Below, in pieces: positions 28,001 to 36,192 of a stretch of DNA of 64,000 nucleotides. Source of the DNA: SCN-69-37 sp044507065 (GTDB lineage: Bacteria; Acidobacteriota; Vicinamibacteria; Vicinamibacterales; SCN-69-37); the NCBI GenBank assembly GCA_044507065.1, contig JBIQJY010000009.1:14437-78436 (forward strand), in the 5' to 3' direction. Each line of letters begins with the position of its first letter. The stretch's first letter is position 1. Both the position numbers and the translations under genes were made by a program. Under the pieces are notes generated by a model that was given only the letters and a program-made list of their open reading frames with translations, had not been told where the DNA came from and ran no database searches.

Positions 28001-29416
28001 CCCAGGCGGCAGCGTCATGGCCTTCACCGCCTCGAGCGGGCGCAGGCCGACGAACGGCGGCGGCACACGGGCGGGTGGCGCCGGCGCTGACGTCGTGACG
28101 GGCGTCTCGATACGGCGCTGGACGTGCAGGAACGTGCCCTTCTTGTTGCCGACCACGACGTCCGGCAGGCCGTCACCGGTCACGTCGGTCGCCAGCACCT
28201 GCGTGCCGACACCCGAGTCGTCATGAATCAGATGCGGCACGAACTCGACGTTGCCGCCCTGGCGCACGAGCTGGAACCAGTAGACGACTGCCGGCGCATT
28301 GGGCTCGGGGTCGCCGTCGCGCCCGTGCGCCCAGAAGCGCTTGCCAGTCACGATATCCATGGCGCCGTCGCGGTCGACATCGGTCAGATCGATCGCGTGG
28401 ATCTGGGAGAACACCACACCGTGCGGATTCTGGTCGGCGCGTTCGCCAACGATCAGGTGCTGCTGAAACGACGTCGCCGCGCCGGTCTTCACCTGCTCGT
28501 ACCAGGCCAGCCCGTAGCCATGCGCGTCCCGGCTCCCGATCACGTCGGGCAGTCCGTCCGCGTTCACGTCGTAGACGTGGAACTGCGCGCCGCCACCGAA
28601 GTCGGCGTCGTGCTTCGTCCAGACCGGATGGCCCTCGAGCGAGGCGGGCTGTTCCCACCAGCCGTCGGCCTCGATGAGATCCGGTCGCTTGTCGCCGTTG
28701 ACATCACCCACGCCCAACCCGTGCGTGTAGCGCCCCCACTCGCCCTTCGGGGTGATTGGACGAAACGTCCACGGTTGCGTGGGGTCGGTGGCTGTCTGCT
28801 CGACATAGCCGAAGTACCCGCCGGAGTTGCAGACGATCTCGGGTCGGCCGTCGCCGTTGATGTCGACGAAGGCCGGTGACTCGTTGTCGACGGGACTGAA
28901 GACGAGATGCCGCGTCCAGTGCTGGCCTGTCGAGCGCGGGTTCTCGTACCACGCCGCGGCTTCCCCCGGCAGCCCGATCACCAGGATGTCGAGCCAGCCG
29001 TCACCGTTGAAGTCGCGCGTGAAGGCGAGGAAGTTGTCCGAGTACTTGTTGGCAACACCGAGCGCGCCCTCGAAGCCGGGAATCGTGGTGACCGTTCCGT
29101 CCTCGCGCTTTCGCTCGAAGAACGCCGTGGCGGGATAGAACTCGTGGCGGTCGGTGAACTCGGGACCTGCGTACCAGAACGGGCCCGACACGATGTCCAT
29201 CTGGCCGTCGCGATTGATATCGCCGGCTGCCGCCCCCTCGCCCCAGAAGTGTTCGCTCAGCTGCCGTGTCTCGAATCGCTGCGGCTCGGGTGCCGCCGGC
29301 GCCTGTTCGGCGCGGAGGTGCGTGACGAACCGTGTTGCCGCGGCCACACCGACACAGACGAGCGCGACGCCGACGGCGACGCGGATGAAACGCCCAGGGG
29401 CGTGGCGCATGATCAC
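25100..29416 (-). CDS. Giant exported FG-GAP / membrane-bound dehydrogenase-type / cytochrome c protein (PVC type)
   Basis: The product has 1438 residues with an N-terminal signal or anchor helix (about 8-27). Residues about 50-430 contain seven calcium-loop FG-GAP repeats, for example DINRDGQMDIV, DFNGDGWLDIL, DVNGDKRPDLI and DVTGDGLPDVVVGN. A PVC-type dehydrogenase propeller starts near 470 (PIAFAIDDRGRVWVAEAYAY). A HEAT-like helical region follows at about 880-1250. A single haem-c motif CAACH lies near 1300, with GPDITGSNRANLDYLLHNIV as in the Pirellula/Verrucomicrobium haem-binding domain. This is a large periplasmic or surface redox protein; sugar oxidation is a common guess, unproven. 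GTG 29416 has GGGAGG 8 bases upstream, favouring it over ATG 29410. A DUF1080 gene is divergent. Confidence 0.85.
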   Translation of the reverse strand: MIMRHAPGRFIRVAVGVALVCVGVAAATRFVTHLRAEQAPAAPEPQRFETRQLSEHFWGEGAAAGDINRDGQMDIVSGPFWYAGPEFTDRHEFYPATAFFERKREDGTVTTIPGFEGALGVANKYSDNFLAFTRDFNGDGWLDILVIGLPGEAAAWYENPRSTGQHWTRHLVFSPVDNESPAFVDINGDGRPEIVCNSGGYFGYVEQTATDPTQPWTFRPITPKGEWGRYTHGLGVGDVNGDKRPDLIEADGWWEQPASLEGHPVWTKHDADFGGGAQFHVYDVNADGLPDVIGSRDAHGYGLAWYEQVKTGAATSFQQHLIVGERADQNPHGVVFSQIHAIDLTDVDRDGAMDIVTGKRFWAHGRDGDPEPNAPAVVYWFQLVRQGGNVEFVPHLIHDDSGVGTQVLATDVTGDGLPDVVVGNKKGTFLHVQRRIETPVTTSAPAPPARVPPPFVGLRPLEAVKAMTLPPGFRAELFAGEPDVRQPIAFAIDDRGRVWVAEAYAYPERRPEGQGRDRILVFEDTDGDHDFDRRTVFVDDLNLVSGLEVGFGGVWVGAAPYLLFIPLADGAEPKPAGPPRVLLDGWGYEDTHETLNSFIWGPDGWLYGAHGVFTHSVVGAPGTAVVDRQRLNAGIWRYHPTKHRFEVFAEGTSNPWGLDFNENGHAVAVACVIPHLWHIVQGGRYQRQAGEHFNPHLYANLETIGDHLHYIGSSPWAGNNRSEAAGGGHAHAGLMVYQGASWPDRYRGLTFMNNIHGARINVDVLEPQGSGYVGRHADDFLDFNDPASQVINLQYDQDGSVYLIDWYDQEQCHVNNPDVPDRGNGRIFKIVYGDTPTTRVDVQALTDAELVRSLLRRNEWHVRHARRVLQERAALGTLRAETTARLRALLGLDGPAPAVARADDMLDAGGTAARLRLLWALHVVSGLTEADMMTLLDDEDPQLRAWAVQLATEDGGISRRLAGRLAEAARQDESPVVRLYLASAAQRLGPLQRWGIVEALHASVTAGDHNLPMMLWYATEPLVAADMHGALALALESSAPRALEFTARRVAALGTGAAVDLLAATLATIDDDDRTVAMLAGMKAAFVGQRQVKLPDKWDAVERRLAASQNARIRADVQALALTFGSPAAVADARRTLADTTLPADTRGRALASLLNVRDAGLPPLLINALGDRRLRPAAIRGLASYADVRTPAALLDIYPSLPPAEKRDALLTLAARPDFARPLVDAIVAGRVPARDVTADIARQIRLLDQPDVTTTFESVWGVARGSRAGTLAAVERYKALVEDADLPRPRTARGREVFRDVCAACHTLFDDGGSIGPDITGSNRANLDYLLHNIVDPNAEIPNAYRTTTVELADGRIVAGIANVQDPAVVTVQTSNDRVSIARGDIKAIVPSDVSMMPEGLLQQLDDDDVRSLIAYLRGARQVALPRPALAGVTQP

Positions 29417-29527
29417 GGGGCAACCCTCCCGCGCACGCTGGCGTGCGCATGCATCGCGTCGGCTCCCGCATCGACGAGCGGGGCGCGGCGTGATCGTCGT
29501 GTTCAGATTGGCGCTATGGTAGCAGGG

Positions 29528-30181
29528 GTGTCCCGCATGAACCGAGCCGTTTCGCTGTGCGCAACGTTTGCCATCGGCCTGAGTACGGCGATTGGCGCCC
29601 GGATGCCCCAGGCCGCCCCGGTGCCGCTGTTCGACGGCCGCACGTTCGACGGCTGGCAGGGCGACATCGGGCGCACCTGGCGCATCGAAGATGGCGCCAT
29701 CGTCGGCGGGTCACTCACCGAGCCGGTGCCGCAGAACGAGTTCCTGGCGACGACGCGCGAGTTCGGCGACTTCGTCCTCCGGCTGGCGTTCAGGCTCGAA
29801 GGCACCGAAGGCTTCGTCAACTCGGGCGTCCAGTTCCGCAGTCAGCGCCTGACCGAGCCCGCGCACGAGATGGTGGGCTATCAGGCCGACATCGGCGACG
29901 GCTACTGGGGCGGGCTCTACGACGAGTCGCGTCGCAATGTCGTGCTGGCGCTGCCGGATCAGAAAGCCGTCATGGCACACGTGAAGGTCGGCGACTGGAA
30001 CGACTACGAAGTGCGCGTGGAAGGCCGGCGCATCCGGCTGACGCTCAACGGCCATCAGACGGTGGACTACACGGAGCCCGATGCGTCCCTGCCGGCCAGT
30101 GGCCGGATCGCGCTGCAGATCCACGGCGGCGGCCGGGCGCTGGTGCGGTTCAGGGACATCACGATCGAAGAGCTTCGCTGA
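29528..30181 (+). CDS. Exported DUF1080 (3-keto-disaccharide hydrolase-like) protein
   Basis: The product has 217 residues from GTG 29528 (214 from ATG 29537). A signal peptide is followed by a concanavalin-like jelly roll: PLFDGRTFDGWQGDIGRTW, IVGGSLTEPVPQNEFLATT, GDFVLRLAFRLE, NSGVQFRSQ and the C-terminal GRIALQIHGGGRALVRFRDI are the DUF1080 blocks. Some family members hydrolyse 3-keto-glycosides formed by secreted oxidoreductases. That would suit the divergent dehydrogenase/cytochrome gene next door, but this is inference. TATGGT ends 7 bases before GTG 29528, giving a leaderless start, whereas ATG 29537 has AGGGG 8 bases upstream. It converges on the efflux operon with an 18-base gap. Confidence 0.85.
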   Translation: MSRMNRAVSLCATFAIGLSTAIGARMPQAAPVPLFDGRTFDGWQGDIGRTWRIEDGAIVGGSLTEPVPQNEFLATTREFGDFVLRLAFRLEGTEGFVNSGVQFRSQRLTEPAHEMVGYQADIGDGYWGGLYDESRRNVVLALPDQKAVMAHVKVGDWNDYEVRVEGRRIRLTLNGHQTVDYTEPDASLPASGRIALQIHGGGRALVRFRDITIEELR

Positions 30182-30199
30182 ACGACCGTCGGCAGCCGA

Positions 30200-31609
30200 T
30201 CACCGCGAGGCCTGCTGCGCGGCCGGCGCCTGGACGGGCACGCCGCCAAGCGCCTTGTAGACGGCAATCATGCTCGTGAATACGCCGGCCTCCGCGCCGG
30301 CGACCGCATCCTCTGCCTGCAGCTGCGTGCGCTCGGCATCGAGCAGCGACAGGAAGTCGGACACGCCCTCGCGGTAGCGCACGCGGGCGATGTCGGCCGC
30401 ACGCGTGCTTTCGCGTGCCTGCTCGACCAGTGACACCAGCCGTCGCTGCTGTTCGCGATAGCCGACCAGCGCGTTCTGCACTTCTTCTATCGCCAGCAGC
30501 ACCACGTGCTCGTACTCTGCGGCTGCTTCCCGCGTGGCAGCTTCGGCGCCGCGAAGGCGTGCCCGTGCACTTCCGATGTCGAGCCCCGCCCACGAGAGCG
30601 CCGGGGTCACCGAGTAGGCCACCGAGTCACCCCGGCCGAACAGGCTGCCGCGTCCCGCCAGCAGTCCGAGGAAACCGGTCACCGTGATGCGCGGATACAG
30701 GTCGGCCGCGGCGATACCCTCGCGGCCCGTGGCCGCCGCAAGCCGCCGCTCGGCGGCGCGGACGTCTGGCCGGCGGGTCAGGAGCGTACCCGGCTCGCCG
30801 AGGGCGATCGCCTTGCCCAGCGCGGGATAGGCACGGGGCGTAAGATCCGCCGCCAGGTTACCGGGACGCTCGCCGACCAGCACGGCCAGTCTGTGGGCGC
30901 GACGCATGAGCGCCGCGCGGATGGGTGGAAGTTCGGCCTCGATGGCCGCGACGCGCGCCGAGGCGCTGGCCACGTCCTGGGCCTGGCCGATCCCGGCGTC
31001 GAGCCGGACCCGCGTCAACCGCAACGTTTCCTGCTGGTTGACGAGGCTGCGTTCGACGACGCCCTGCTGCTGCTGCAGGCCGCGCAGTTCGAAGTAGTTG
31101 CGCGCCACCTCGGCCACCACGCTGACACGCACGTCGTCGAGGCTCGCCTCGAGTGCCTGGGCGGAAGCCGACGCCGCCTGGATGGCCGAGCGGACGCGCC
31201 CGAACACATCGATCTCCCAATACGCGTCGAAACCGGCGCGGTAGGTGTCGATGGCTCGACGCTCGTCGGAGAACCCGGGCGCGGGTCCGTCCGTCCGGTT
31301 CACGCTGGCACCGACGGGCGCTTCCGGAAACCGGTCGAGGGCCGTGTCATCGAATGCGGCGCGCGCCTGCTCCACGCGCGCGACTGCGACGCGTACGTCA
31401 CCGTTGGCGTCGAGCGCGCGCTCCACAAGCGAGTCGAGCACGGGATCCTCGAACTGTCTCCACCAGCGGAGGTCGAGCGGCCGCTCGACGACGAGGGCAG
31501 AGTCGAGCGCGTGCAACTGCGCGGGCGCCACCGCCGGCTGCACGTACGGCCGGCGCGTCGCGCAGCCGGCGAGCGAAAGTACCAGAAATAGCAGGGACAG
31601 GGATCGCAT
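30200..31609 (-). CDS. RND efflux outer-membrane factor, OprM/NodT family lipoprotein
   Basis: The product has 469 residues. The lipobox LSLAGC at 11-16 makes Cys16 the lipidation site. Two outer-membrane-efflux repeats follow, with SALVVERPLDLRWWRQFEDPVLD and the hallmark LGEPGTLLTRRPDVRAAERRL near the middle and YREGVSDFLSLLDAERTQL towards the end. It forms a trimeric channel across the outer membrane and periplasm for the RND pump. The ATG at 31609 overlaps the RND stop by one base (TGATG). It is the last gene of the three-gene efflux operon. Confidence 0.93.
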   Translation of the reverse strand: MRSLSLLFLVLSLAGCATRRPYVQPAVAPAQLHALDSALVVERPLDLRWWRQFEDPVLDSLVERALDANGDVRVAVARVEQARAAFDDTALDRFPEAPVGASVNRTDGPAPGFSDERRAIDTYRAGFDAYWEIDVFGRVRSAIQAASASAQALEASLDDVRVSVVAEVARNYFELRGLQQQQGVVERSLVNQQETLRLTRVRLDAGIGQAQDVASASARVAAIEAELPPIRAALMRRAHRLAVLVGERPGNLAADLTPRAYPALGKAIALGEPGTLLTRRPDVRAAERRLAAATGREGIAAADLYPRITVTGFLGLLAGRGSLFGRGDSVAYSVTPALSWAGLDIGSARARLRGAEAATREAAAEYEHVVLLAIEEVQNALVGYREQQRRLVSLVEQARESTRAADIARVRYREGVSDFLSLLDAERTQLQAEDAVAGAEAGVFTSMIAVYKALGGVPVQAPAAQQASR

Positions 31610-34600
31610 CAGTGGCCTCCCGCATCGGCCATGGCGGCAACCGGCGTGGCCGTTCGCGCGCGCCCGGCCCACCGGTCCGCAATCGAGCCGACAATGACGT
31701 AGAAGACCGGCGTGAGGAACAGCCCGAAGATCGTCACGCCGAGCATGCCGGCAAACACGGCGATGCCCATGGCCTGGCGGACTTCGGCGCCCGCACCGGA
31801 TGAGTAGACGAGCGGGACCACGCCCATGATGAACGCGATCGACGTCATCAACACGGGGCGCAGACGGATGCGGCAGGCGTCGAGGATGGCGTCGAGCCTG
31901 CGCCGGCCCTCCCGCTCCTCCTGCCGCGCGAACTCCACGATCAGGATCGCGTTCTTGCAGGCGAGGGCCGCCAGCACGAGAAAACTGATCTGCGTGAACA
32001 CGTTGTTGTCGCCGCCCGTGATCCACACGCCCGCCAGCGCGCAGAGGATGGTCATCGGCACGATCAGGATCACGGTGAGCGGCAGTGTCCAGCTCTCGTA
32101 CTGCGCCGCCAGCACGAGGTAGGCGAACAGCACGCACAGCGGGAAGATCAGGATCATCGTGTTGCCAGCGAGGATCTGCTGGTAGGTCAGCTCCGTCCAC
32201 TCGAACGTCATGCCGTTGGGCAGTTCGGCCTCGAGCACTTCGGCAATCCGCGCCTCAGCCTGGCCCGAACTGTAGCCGGGCGCAGGCCCGCCGTTGATCT
32301 CGGCGGCTGGAAAGCCGTTGTAGCGCATCACCTGGTCGGGGCCGTAGCCGCGACCGACCGTCACGAGCGATCCCAGTGGCACCATCGCGCCGCGATCGCT
32401 TCGCGTCTCGAGGCGCCGAATCTGCTCGGGCTGCATCCGGAACGACGACTCGGCCTGGACGTTCACCTGGTAGGTGCGCCCGAAGCGATTGAAGTCGTTG
32501 ACGTACAGCGATCCGAGATAGACCTGCAGCGTCTCGTACACGCTGCCGAGCGGCACGCCGTACGTCTTCGCGCGTTCACGATCGACGTCCGCCCGGATCT
32601 GCGGCACGTTGACCTGGAAGCTCGAGAACAGTCCCGCCAGCTCGGGCGCCTGCCGGCCCGCGGCCAGCCCGTTCTGCAGTTGCGAGAACAGCGTCTCGAA
32701 CCCGAGGCTGGCACGGTCCTCCACGTAGAGCTTGAACCCGCCGACCGTGCCGATGCCCTGCACGGGCGGCGCCGGGAAGATGGCCACGTAGGCTTCCTGG
32801 ATGCCGGCGTACCGCTCGTTGAGCGCCGCGACGACGCTGTCGGCGTCCATGCCGGGTGCCTGGCGCTCCTCGAACGGCTTGAGGATCACGAAGTTGATCC
32901 CCGCATTGGGCACGTTCACGAAACCGTTGACCGAGAGGCCGGGGAACGCCACCGAGTGCTGCACGGCCGGGTGCTCGAGCGCAATCGCCGACATCTCGCG
33001 AATCACGGCCTCGCTGCGGTCGAGCGTCGCCGCGTCGGGCAGCTGCGCGAAGGCGACCAGATACTGCTTGTCCTGTGTGGGTACGAAACCCGAGGGCACG
33101 CGCGAGAATCCGAACGCCGTCAACCCGACCAGGCCGACGTAGACGACAACCGCCACGCCGGCCACACGCAGCACCCGGCCGACGCCGTGCGCGTAGCCTT
33201 GCGACGCCCGTGTGAACACGCGGTTGAAGCCGCGAAAGAACCAGCCGAAGAGCCGGTCGATTGCCCGCTGCAGACGGTCGGGCGGCGCGCCGTGCGGCCT
33301 GAGCAGTACCGCCGCGAGTGCGGGACTCAACGTCAGCGAGTTGAACGCGGAAATCAGCGTCGAGATGGCTATCGTCAGCGCGAACTGCCGGTAGAACTGG
33401 CCCGACAGCCCGCTGATGAATGCTGTCGGGATGAAGACGGCGCAGAGCACCGCGGCAATCGCGACGATCGGGCCCGAGACCTCCTCCATCGCGCGTCGCG
33501 TGGCCTCGAGCGGCGGCTGCCCCAGCGCGATGTGCCGCTCGACATTCTCCACCACCACGATGGCGTCATCGACGACGATGCCGATGGCAAGGACCAGGCC
33601 GAACAGTGAGAGCGTGTTGAGCGAGAACCCCAGCAGATGCAGCACCGCGAAGGTGCCGACCAGCGAGACGGGAACCGCCGCAAGCGGGATAATCGACGCC
33701 CGCCACGTCTGCAGGAACACGATCACGACGATGACGACCAGCAGGATGGCTTCGAACAGCGTCGTCACGACGGCGCGAATCGATTCGCGCACGAAGACCG
33801 TCGGATCGTAGACGATGCTGTAGTCGATGCCCTCCGGAAAGGACGCCTTCAACCGCTCCATCGTCTCGTAGACCTGTGCCGAAGCGTCGAGCGCGTTCGA
33901 TCCCGGACGCTGGAAGATGCCGATGGCGCCGGCCGGTTCGTTGTCGAGCAGACTCCGCAGCGAATAGACGCTCGCCCCGAGCTCGATGCGCGCCACGTCC
34001 TTCAGCCGCGTAATCTGCCCGTCTGGTGTCGCACGCACGACCACGTCGCCGAACTCCTCCTCGGTGGTAAGGCGTCCCTGCGTGTCGATCGAGAGCTGAA
34101 AGGTCGCATCCGACGGCGCCGGCGGCGCGCCCAGGACGCCGGCGGCCACCTGCACGTTCTGTTCGCGGATGGCGGCAACCACGTCGGACGCCGTGAGCCG
34201 GCGCGAGGCGAGCCGGTCGGGATCGAGCCAGACGCGCATGCTGTACTCGCCGCCGCCGAACACCTGGACGTCACCGATGCCCTCGATGCGCCGCAGCTCG
34301 TCCCGAATGTTCAGGTGGGCGTAGTTCGAGAGATAGAGCAGATCGTACCGGTCGTCCGGCGACGTGAGGTGGACCACCATCAGCAGGTCGGGCGACGACT
34401 TCTCGGTCGTCACGCCGATGCGCTGCACCTCGGCCGGCAGCCGCGGCAACGCCTGGGCCACGCGGTTCTGCACCTGCACCTGCGCCTTGTCGAGGTCGGT
34501 GCCCAGCGCAAACGTGACGGTCAGCGTCATCGTGCCGTCGGCCGTGGCCTGCGAAAACATGTAGAGCATGCCTTCGACGCCGTTGATCTGCTGCTCGAGC

Positions 34601-34797
34601 GGCGAGGCGACCGTCTCGGCCGTCACCCGCGGATTGGCGCCCGGATAATGCGCCCGCACGATCACGGTCGGCGGCACAACCTCCGGATACTCGCTGATGG
34701 GCAGGCGTCCCATCGCGATGGCGCCGACGATGAAGATGACGAGCGACAGGACGGCGGCAAAGATCGGCCGGTCGACGAAGAATCGTGAGAGGTTCAT
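31609..34797 (-). CDS. RND multidrug efflux permease, HAE1 family
   Basis: The product has 1062 residues with the 12-helix, two-large-loop RND plan. The N-terminus MNLSRFFVDRPIFAAVLSL and GRLPISEYPEVVPP are typical of AcrB-like pumps. GIVVDDAIVVVENVERH near residue 400 contains the paired aspartates of the proton relay in TM4. TYQVNVQAESSFR and ALACKNAILIVEFA are conserved C-half blocks. It exports drugs or metabolites from the inner membrane and periplasm using the proton gradient; substrates cannot be predicted. It is coupled to the adaptor by ATGA and to the channel by TGATG. Confidence 0.95.
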   Translation of the reverse strand: MNLSRFFVDRPIFAAVLSLVIFIVGAIAMGRLPISEYPEVVPPTVIVRAHYPGANPRVTAETVASPLEQQINGVEGMLYMFSQATADGTMTLTVTFALGTDLDKAQVQVQNRVAQALPRLPAEVQRIGVTTEKSSPDLLMVVHLTSPDDRYDLLYLSNYAHLNIRDELRRIEGIGDVQVFGGGEYSMRVWLDPDRLASRRLTASDVVAAIREQNVQVAAGVLGAPPAPSDATFQLSIDTQGRLTTEEEFGDVVVRATPDGQITRLKDVARIELGASVYSLRSLLDNEPAGAIGIFQRPGSNALDASAQVYETMERLKASFPEGIDYSIVYDPTVFVRESIRAVVTTLFEAILLVVIVVIVFLQTWRASIIPLAAVPVSLVGTFAVLHLLGFSLNTLSLFGLVLAIGIVVDDAIVVVENVERHIALGQPPLEATRRAMEEVSGPIVAIAAVLCAVFIPTAFISGLSGQFYRQFALTIAISTLISAFNSLTLSPALAAVLLRPHGAPPDRLQRAIDRLFGWFFRGFNRVFTRASQGYAHGVGRVLRVAGVAVVVYVGLVGLTAFGFSRVPSGFVPTQDKQYLVAFAQLPDAATLDRSEAVIREMSAIALEHPAVQHSVAFPGLSVNGFVNVPNAGINFVILKPFEERQAPGMDADSVVAALNERYAGIQEAYVAIFPAPPVQGIGTVGGFKLYVEDRASLGFETLFSQLQNGLAAGRQAPELAGLFSSFQVNVPQIRADVDRERAKTYGVPLGSVYETLQVYLGSLYVNDFNRFGRTYQVNVQAESSFRMQPEQIRRLETRSDRGAMVPLGSLVTVGRGYGPDQVMRYNGFPAAEINGGPAPGYSSGQAEARIAEVLEAELPNGMTFEWTELTYQQILAGNTMILIFPLCVLFAYLVLAAQYESWTLPLTVILIVPMTILCALAGVWITGGDNNVFTQISFLVLAALACKNAILIVEFARQEEREGRRRLDAILDACRIRLRPVLMTSIAFIMGVVPLVYSSGAGAEVRQAMGIAVFAGMLGVTIFGLFLTPVFYVIVGSIADRWAGRARTATPVAAMADAGGH

Positions 34798-36002
34798 GGC
34801 CGGCCTTCTTCCTGCAGCCGCGCGGCCAGTTGCCCGGCCGCTTCTGTCGCGTCCATGGCCACGACCTCCGGATCCACCGTCATGCCGGGCTGCACACGCT
34901 GCAATCCGCTGACGACAATGCGCTCGCCGGGCTCGAGGCCGTCGCGCACGATGCGCAGGCCGTCGGCGAGCGGCCCGAGCGAGACGGGCCGGTACTCGAT
35001 GGTCCTGTCGGACGTCACGACGAAGACGAATCGCTTGTCGAGGTCGGTGCCGACCGCGCGATCCTGGATCAGCACACCGGGATGGGCACTGCCGCTCGGC
35101 AGCCGAAGCCGGACGAACAGGCCGGGGGTCAGTTCACCGTTCGGGTTGCGGAATATCGCGCGGCCGCGAATCGTACCCGTGCCGGGGTCGAGCCGGTTGT
35201 CCAGGAAGTCGAGGCGGCCCTCGAGCGGGTACCCCTCATCGCCGGCAAGCGCCATCCGGATCGGCTGGGTCGTGTTGCGTGCCGTGTCGCGACGGCCCTC
35301 CCGCGCGAGATCGACATACTTGAGAAAGATGCTTTCGTCGGCGTCGAAGTGCGCATGGATCGGATCGATCGACACGATCGTCGTCAGGAGCGTGGCCTCG
35401 CCAGGCCCCGACGAGACGAGGTTGCCCTCGGTCACGATGGCGCGACCGACCCGGCCGCCGATGGGTGCGGTGACACGGGTGAACTCGAGGTCGAGCTCGG
35501 CCGCGTCGAGCGCGGCATCGATGGCCGCGGCCTCCGCGGCCGTCTCACGCAGGAATGCGGCGCGCCGGTCGAACTCCTCGGCCGACATCGCGTCCTCGGC
35601 ACGCAACCGCTCGGCGCGCTGCAGTTCGGTGCGCGCGCGGTCACTCACCGCCTCGGCACGGCGGCGCTCGGCGGCGAGCCGGTCGACCTGCGCCTGGAAG
35701 GGCCGCGGGTCGATCTGGAACAGCAGATCGCCGCGCCGCACGATGGCGCCTTCCTCGAACCGCACCGCCGAGACGTAGCCCGACACGCGCGGACGAACCG
35801 CGACGGTGTCGACGGCCTCGAGCCGTCCCGTCACTTCGTCCCACTCGGTGACCGGCCGGAGCGCAACCTCGGCCACCGTCACCTTTGGCGGTGGAGGCGG
35901 GGCCGGCTGCGCTGCCGGCCGTGCGCAGCCGACGATGGCAAGTGTGGCCAGGAGGACGGCGTGGAGAGGGAGGAAGGATGATGAGGACGTGTGGATGCTC
36001 AT
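34794..36002 (-). CDS. RND efflux periplasmic adaptor (membrane fusion lipoprotein)
   Basis: The product has 402 residues from ATG 36002. The lipobox LAIVGC gives Cys26 as the lipid anchor, followed by a proline-rich linker. The lipoyl half GRLEAVDTVAVRPRVSGYV, an alpha-hairpin rich in R, A and E (about 100-175), the beta-barrel and the membrane-proximal domain follow in AcrA order. RVTAPIGGRVGRAIVTEGNL marks the return lipoyl strand. It links the pump to the outer-membrane channel. GAGGG precedes the start by 4 bases. It is the first gene of the operon. The 190-base gap upstream is shared with a divergent two-component system. Confidence 0.93.
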   Translation of the reverse strand: MSIHTSSSSFLPLHAVLLATLAIVGCARPAAQPAPPPPPKVTVAEVALRPVTEWDEVTGRLEAVDTVAVRPRVSGYVSAVRFEEGAIVRRGDLLFQIDPRPFQAQVDRLAAERRRAEAVSDRARTELQRAERLRAEDAMSAEEFDRRAAFLRETAAEAAAIDAALDAAELDLEFTRVTAPIGGRVGRAIVTEGNLVSSGPGEATLLTTIVSIDPIHAHFDADESIFLKYVDLAREGRRDTARNTTQPIRMALAGDEGYPLEGRLDFLDNRLDPGTGTIRGRAIFRNPNGELTPGLFVRLRLPSGSAHPGVLIQDRAVGTDLDKRFVFVVTSDRTIEYRPVSLGPLADGLRIVRDGLEPGERIVVSGLQRVQPGMTVDPEVVAMDATEAAGQLAARLQEEGRP

Positions 36003-36192
36003 GACGCCCTCAGCATCGCGCCGGAACGAGGCGCAAACAATCGGGCACTGGGCGCACCGCCAGCTCCCTCGTGCGCCCGAAAACGTGATGTGGCGTCGGG
36101 CGGAGTGCGATCTACGACTTTTGGCCGAGGCCGGCACCGGCCGTACTGCTGGATAATCGATCCTGTCGGACCACCCACCCCGAGGAGTGCTC

